DNA of 7,426 nt from JBDHZU01 sp039812085 (lineage in GTDB: Bacteria > Actinomycetota > Actinomycetes > S36-B12 > UBA10799), in assembly GCA_039812085.1 (NCBI GenBank), contig JBDHZU010000099.1:1-7426 (forward strand). The letters are read 5' to 3'. Below, in pieces: positions 5,091 through 7,426 of this stretch; the stretch's first letter is position 1, and every line of letters begins with the position of its first letter. The translations under genes and the position numbers were made by a program. Under the pieces are notes generated by a model. That model did not search any database. It was not told the DNA's origin and worked only from the letters and a program-made list of their open reading frames with translations.

Positions 5091-7426
5091 GTGTCATCGC
5101 ACGATTCCTTTGTTCACCTTCATGTCCACACCGAGTATTCGATGTTGGACGGTGCAGCGCGGCTAGGGGATCTGTTTACTGAGGCGCAGCGGCTCAAGAT
5201 GCCCGCAGTGGCGATGACCGACCACGGCAACATGTTCGGTGCCTACGACTTCTATAAGCGAGGCAAAGAGGCCGGCGTTAAGGCGATCATCGGCATGGAG
5301 GGGTACTACGCCCCCCAAGGTCGTGCCGAGACCAGCAAGTTCAACTTCGGTGGCGGATTCGACGAAGGTACGAACGAGACCGGTGAATCCGGCAATCTCG
5401 GCCGCGAGGCCTACACCCATATGACTCTGCTGGCCGAGACCACTGCTGGAATGCACAACCTGTTCCGGTTATCGAGTCTGGCCAGCATCGAGGGGTATTA
5501 CTACAAGCCTCGTTTCGACCGGGAACTGTTGGAGACCTACGCCGGGGGGATCATCGCCACCTCTGGGTGTCCCAGTGGTGAGGTCAATCGGTGGATTTTG
5601 GCTGGGGAGTACGACAAAGCGCGGGCCACCGCAGCCGATTACCGCGACATTCTGGGTGAGGGCAATTTCTACATCGAACTGATGGAACACGGTGTGCCCA
5701 TCGAACGGGCCTACCGCCAAGACCTCATCAAGATCGCGCGCGATCTTGGGCTCCCACTACTAGCGACCAACGACCTGCACTACGTGCGCAAAGAAGACGC
5801 CTCAGCCCACGATGTGCTGCTGTGCATTGGCACCCGGGCCAACGTGGACGATCCCAAGCGGTTCAAGTTCCATTCCGACAACTTCTATCTCAAGTCCGCA
5901 GAAGAGATGCGTGACCTGTGGCGAGAGTTCCCCGAGGCGTGCGACAACACGTTGGAGATTGCGGAACGGTGCAACGTCGAGTTCGCTGAGGGTCGTAACC
6001 TCATGCCTCGCTTCGATGTTCCCGCGGGGGAGAGTGAAGAAAGCTGGCTGGTTAAAGAGGTCGAAGCCGGACTACAGAGTCGCTTCAACGGTGCCGTGCC
6101 GGATTCGCATCGCAAACAGGCCGAATACGAAGTCGACGTCATGTGCCAGATGGGTTTTCCGGGCTACTTCTTGGTTACTGCGGACTTGGTGAAGTACGCC
6201 AAAGAGCAGGGCATCCGAGTGGGTCCTGGTCGTGGTTCGGCTGCTGGGTCGCTTGTCGCCTACGCGTTGGGCATCACGGAGCTGGATCCGTTGGCGCATG
6301 GATTGCTGTTCGAGCGATTCCTCAATCCAGAACGAATCTCCATGCCAGATATCGACATGGACTTCGATGAACGTCGTCGCTCGGACATGATCCGCTACGC
6401 CACAGAGAAGTACGGCTCTGATCGGGTGGCACAGATCGTGACGTACGGGTCGATTAAGGCCAAGGCGGCAATCAAGGACTGCTCGCGGGTGCTCGGTAAC
6501 CCGTTCGCGCTGGGCGACCAAATCACCAAGGCCATGCCGCCTGCGGTCATGGGCAAGGAAATGACGATCGCCGAGATCTTCGACGACTCCTCCAAGCGTT
6601 ATTCCGAAGCTGGCGAGTTCCGCGAGCTTTACAACTCCAATCCCCAGATCGCCAAGGTCATCGATACCGCCCGTGGAATTGAAGGTTTGAAGCGGCAGCC
6701 TGGTGTACACGCGGCCGGTGTGATCCTGTGTTCCGAACCACTGTTGGACGTGGTTCCGATCTGGAAGCGGCAGCAAGACGGCGCCATCATCACCCAGTTC
6801 GACATGGGCGCTTGCGAAAGCCTCGGCCTGCTGAAGATGGACTTCCTTGGCCTGCGCAACCTCACCGTGTTGGACGACTGCTTGGCCGCGATCTCCGCGA
6901 ACCGGGGCGAGACCGTTGTCTTGGAAGACCTCCCACTGGATAACGAGGCGGCCTACAAACTGCTTGCTCGTGGTGACACGTTGGGTGTGTTCCAGCTCGA
7001 TAACTCCGGCATGCGTCAGCTACTGGTCCGGTTGGCCCCCACCAATTTCGAAGACATTTCCGCGGTCCTGGCGCTTTACCGACCCGGTCCGATGGGCGCG
7101 AACGCACACAACGACTTTGCGGACCGTAAGAACGGTCGCCAACAGGTCGAGCCTCTGCACCCCGAACTAGCCGAACCGCTGGAAGAACTGCTTGGTGACA
7201 CCTTCCAGTTGATCGTCTACCAAGAGCAAGTCATGGCGATTGCACAGAAACTGGCCGGGTACAGCCTGGGCAAAGCCGATCTGTTGCGTCGAGCCATGGG
7301 TAAGAAGAAGAAGGAAATCCTGGACAAGGAGTTCGAGCCGTTCCGCGATGGCATGCTCGCCAACGGCTATTCCGACGCCGCGATTACCGCCTTGTGGGAA
7401 GTCCTCGTTCCGTTCTCTGACTACGC
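5091..7426 (+). CDS. dnaE: DNA polymerase III alpha subunit, N-terminal 778 residues (gene cut by window edge)
   Basis: Replicative C-family polymerase that copies the chromosome at the fork. The N-terminal PHP domain carries all nine expected metal-site residues (numbered from GTG 5091): H11, H13, D20, H45, E70, H110, C160, D228 and H230, so it probably proofreads 3'-5' as described for Mycobacterium DnaE1. The polymerase core shows GPGRGSAAGS (378-387), the PDIDMDFD block (419-426) with catalytic D422 and D424, GVHAAGV (538-544), LLKMDFLGLRNLT (580-592) with the third catalytic D584, YRPGPMG (663-669) and RRAMGKKKK (733-741). The beta-binding and OB-fold C-terminus (family about 1150-1190 residues) lies beyond the right edge. 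GTG 5091 gives a short N-terminus (MSSHDSFVHLH) close to the Streptomyces and Mycobacterium form. ATG 5061 is an in-frame alternative adding 10 residues, but it also has no Shine-Dalgarno. Divergent from the dehydrogenase. Confidence 0.97.
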   Translation, partial: MSSHDSFVHLHVHTEYSMLDGAARLGDLFTEAQRLKMPAVAMTDHGNMFGAYDFYKRGKEAGVKAIIGMEGYYAPQGRAETSKFNFGGGFDEGTNETGESGNLGREAYTHMTLLAETTAGMHNLFRLSSLASIEGYYYKPRFDRELLETYAGGIIATSGCPSGEVNRWILAGEYDKARATAADYRDILGEGNFYIELMEHGVPIERAYRQDLIKIARDLGLPLLATNDLHYVRKEDASAHDVLLCIGTRANVDDPKRFKFHSDNFYLKSAEEMRDLWREFPEACDNTLEIAERCNVEFAEGRNLMPRFDVPAGESEESWLVKEVEAGLQSRFNGAVPDSHRKQAEYEVDVMCQMGFPGYFLVTADLVKYAKEQGIRVGPGRGSAAGSLVAYALGITELDPLAHGLLFERFLNPERISMPDIDMDFDERRRSDMIRYATEKYGSDRVAQIVTYGSIKAKAAIKDCSRVLGNPFALGDQITKAMPPAVMGKEMTIAEIFDDSSKRYSEAGEFRELYNSNPQIAKVIDTARGIEGLKRQPGVHAAGVILCSEPLLDVVPIWKRQQDGAIITQFDMGACESLGLLKMDFLGLRNLTVLDDCLAAISANRGETVVLEDLPLDNEAAYKLLARGDTLGVFQLDNSGMRQLLVRLAPTNFEDISAVLALYRPGPMGANAHNDFADRKNGRQQVEPLHPELAEPLEELLGDTFQLIVYQEQVMAIAQKLAGYSLGKADLLRRAMGKKKKEILDKEFEPFRDGMLANGYSDAAITALWEVLVPFSDY

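Noticed and set aside
6072..6776. 234-codon minus-strand frame inside dnaE
   Set aside because: Covers the polymerase active-site region, whose sense-strand motifs are intact. A shadow frame.

Overview
This window looks like a chromosomal core region of an actinobacterium (high-GC Gram-positive). The base composition is moderately GC-rich, by eye lower than in Streptomyces. The proteins read closest to actinobacterial family members as I remember them; no search was run. IleS has the PPTANG...HH form of the HIGH motif. DnaE resembles the mycobacterial and Streptomyces DnaE1 type, with an intact PHP exonuclease centre. GTG starts are common, and several genes lack any Shine-Dalgarno sequence.

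Layout: (1) 1-1776, minus strand: the first 592 codons of ileS, running off the left edge before the KMSKS loop. (2) 1777-1861: an 85-bp divergent spacer with face-to-face promoter elements and a perfect 15-bp palindrome. (3) 1862-3723, plus strand: a tight cluster of a TraR/DksA-type zinc-finger regulator, lspA (lipoprotein signal peptidase) and an RluD-family pseudouridine synthase, separated by 10 bp and then by an 8-bp overlap. (4) 3741-4886, minus strand: an acyl-CoA dehydrogenase convergent with the cluster. (5) 4887-5090: a divergent spacer with a 19-bp tandem repeat in front of the dehydrogenase. (6) 5091 to the right edge, plus strand: the first 778 codons of dnaE. No gap between genes exceeds about 205 bp. 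I see no tRNA, rRNA, CRISPR, IS element or prophage signature.

The genes are mostly housekeeping: isoleucine charging, a possible stringent-response-type regulator of RNA polymerase, lipoprotein maturation, RNA modification, chromosome replication, and one accessory beta-oxidation-type enzyme.

The most interesting signal is regulatory. The three genes without a Shine-Dalgarno sequence (ileS, lspA, dnaE) all begin with GTG, and each has a TAGNCT hexamer exactly 7 nt before the start codon, followed in all three by T-(G/A)-C. That is the geometry of a -10 box driving a leaderless transcript whose first base is the G of GTG. For lspA the TAG of the box is also the stop codon of the upstream gene. 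The two genes with a good AGGAG site (the TraR/DksA gene and the dehydrogenase) lack this arrangement. I found no new enzyme system or defence system here.
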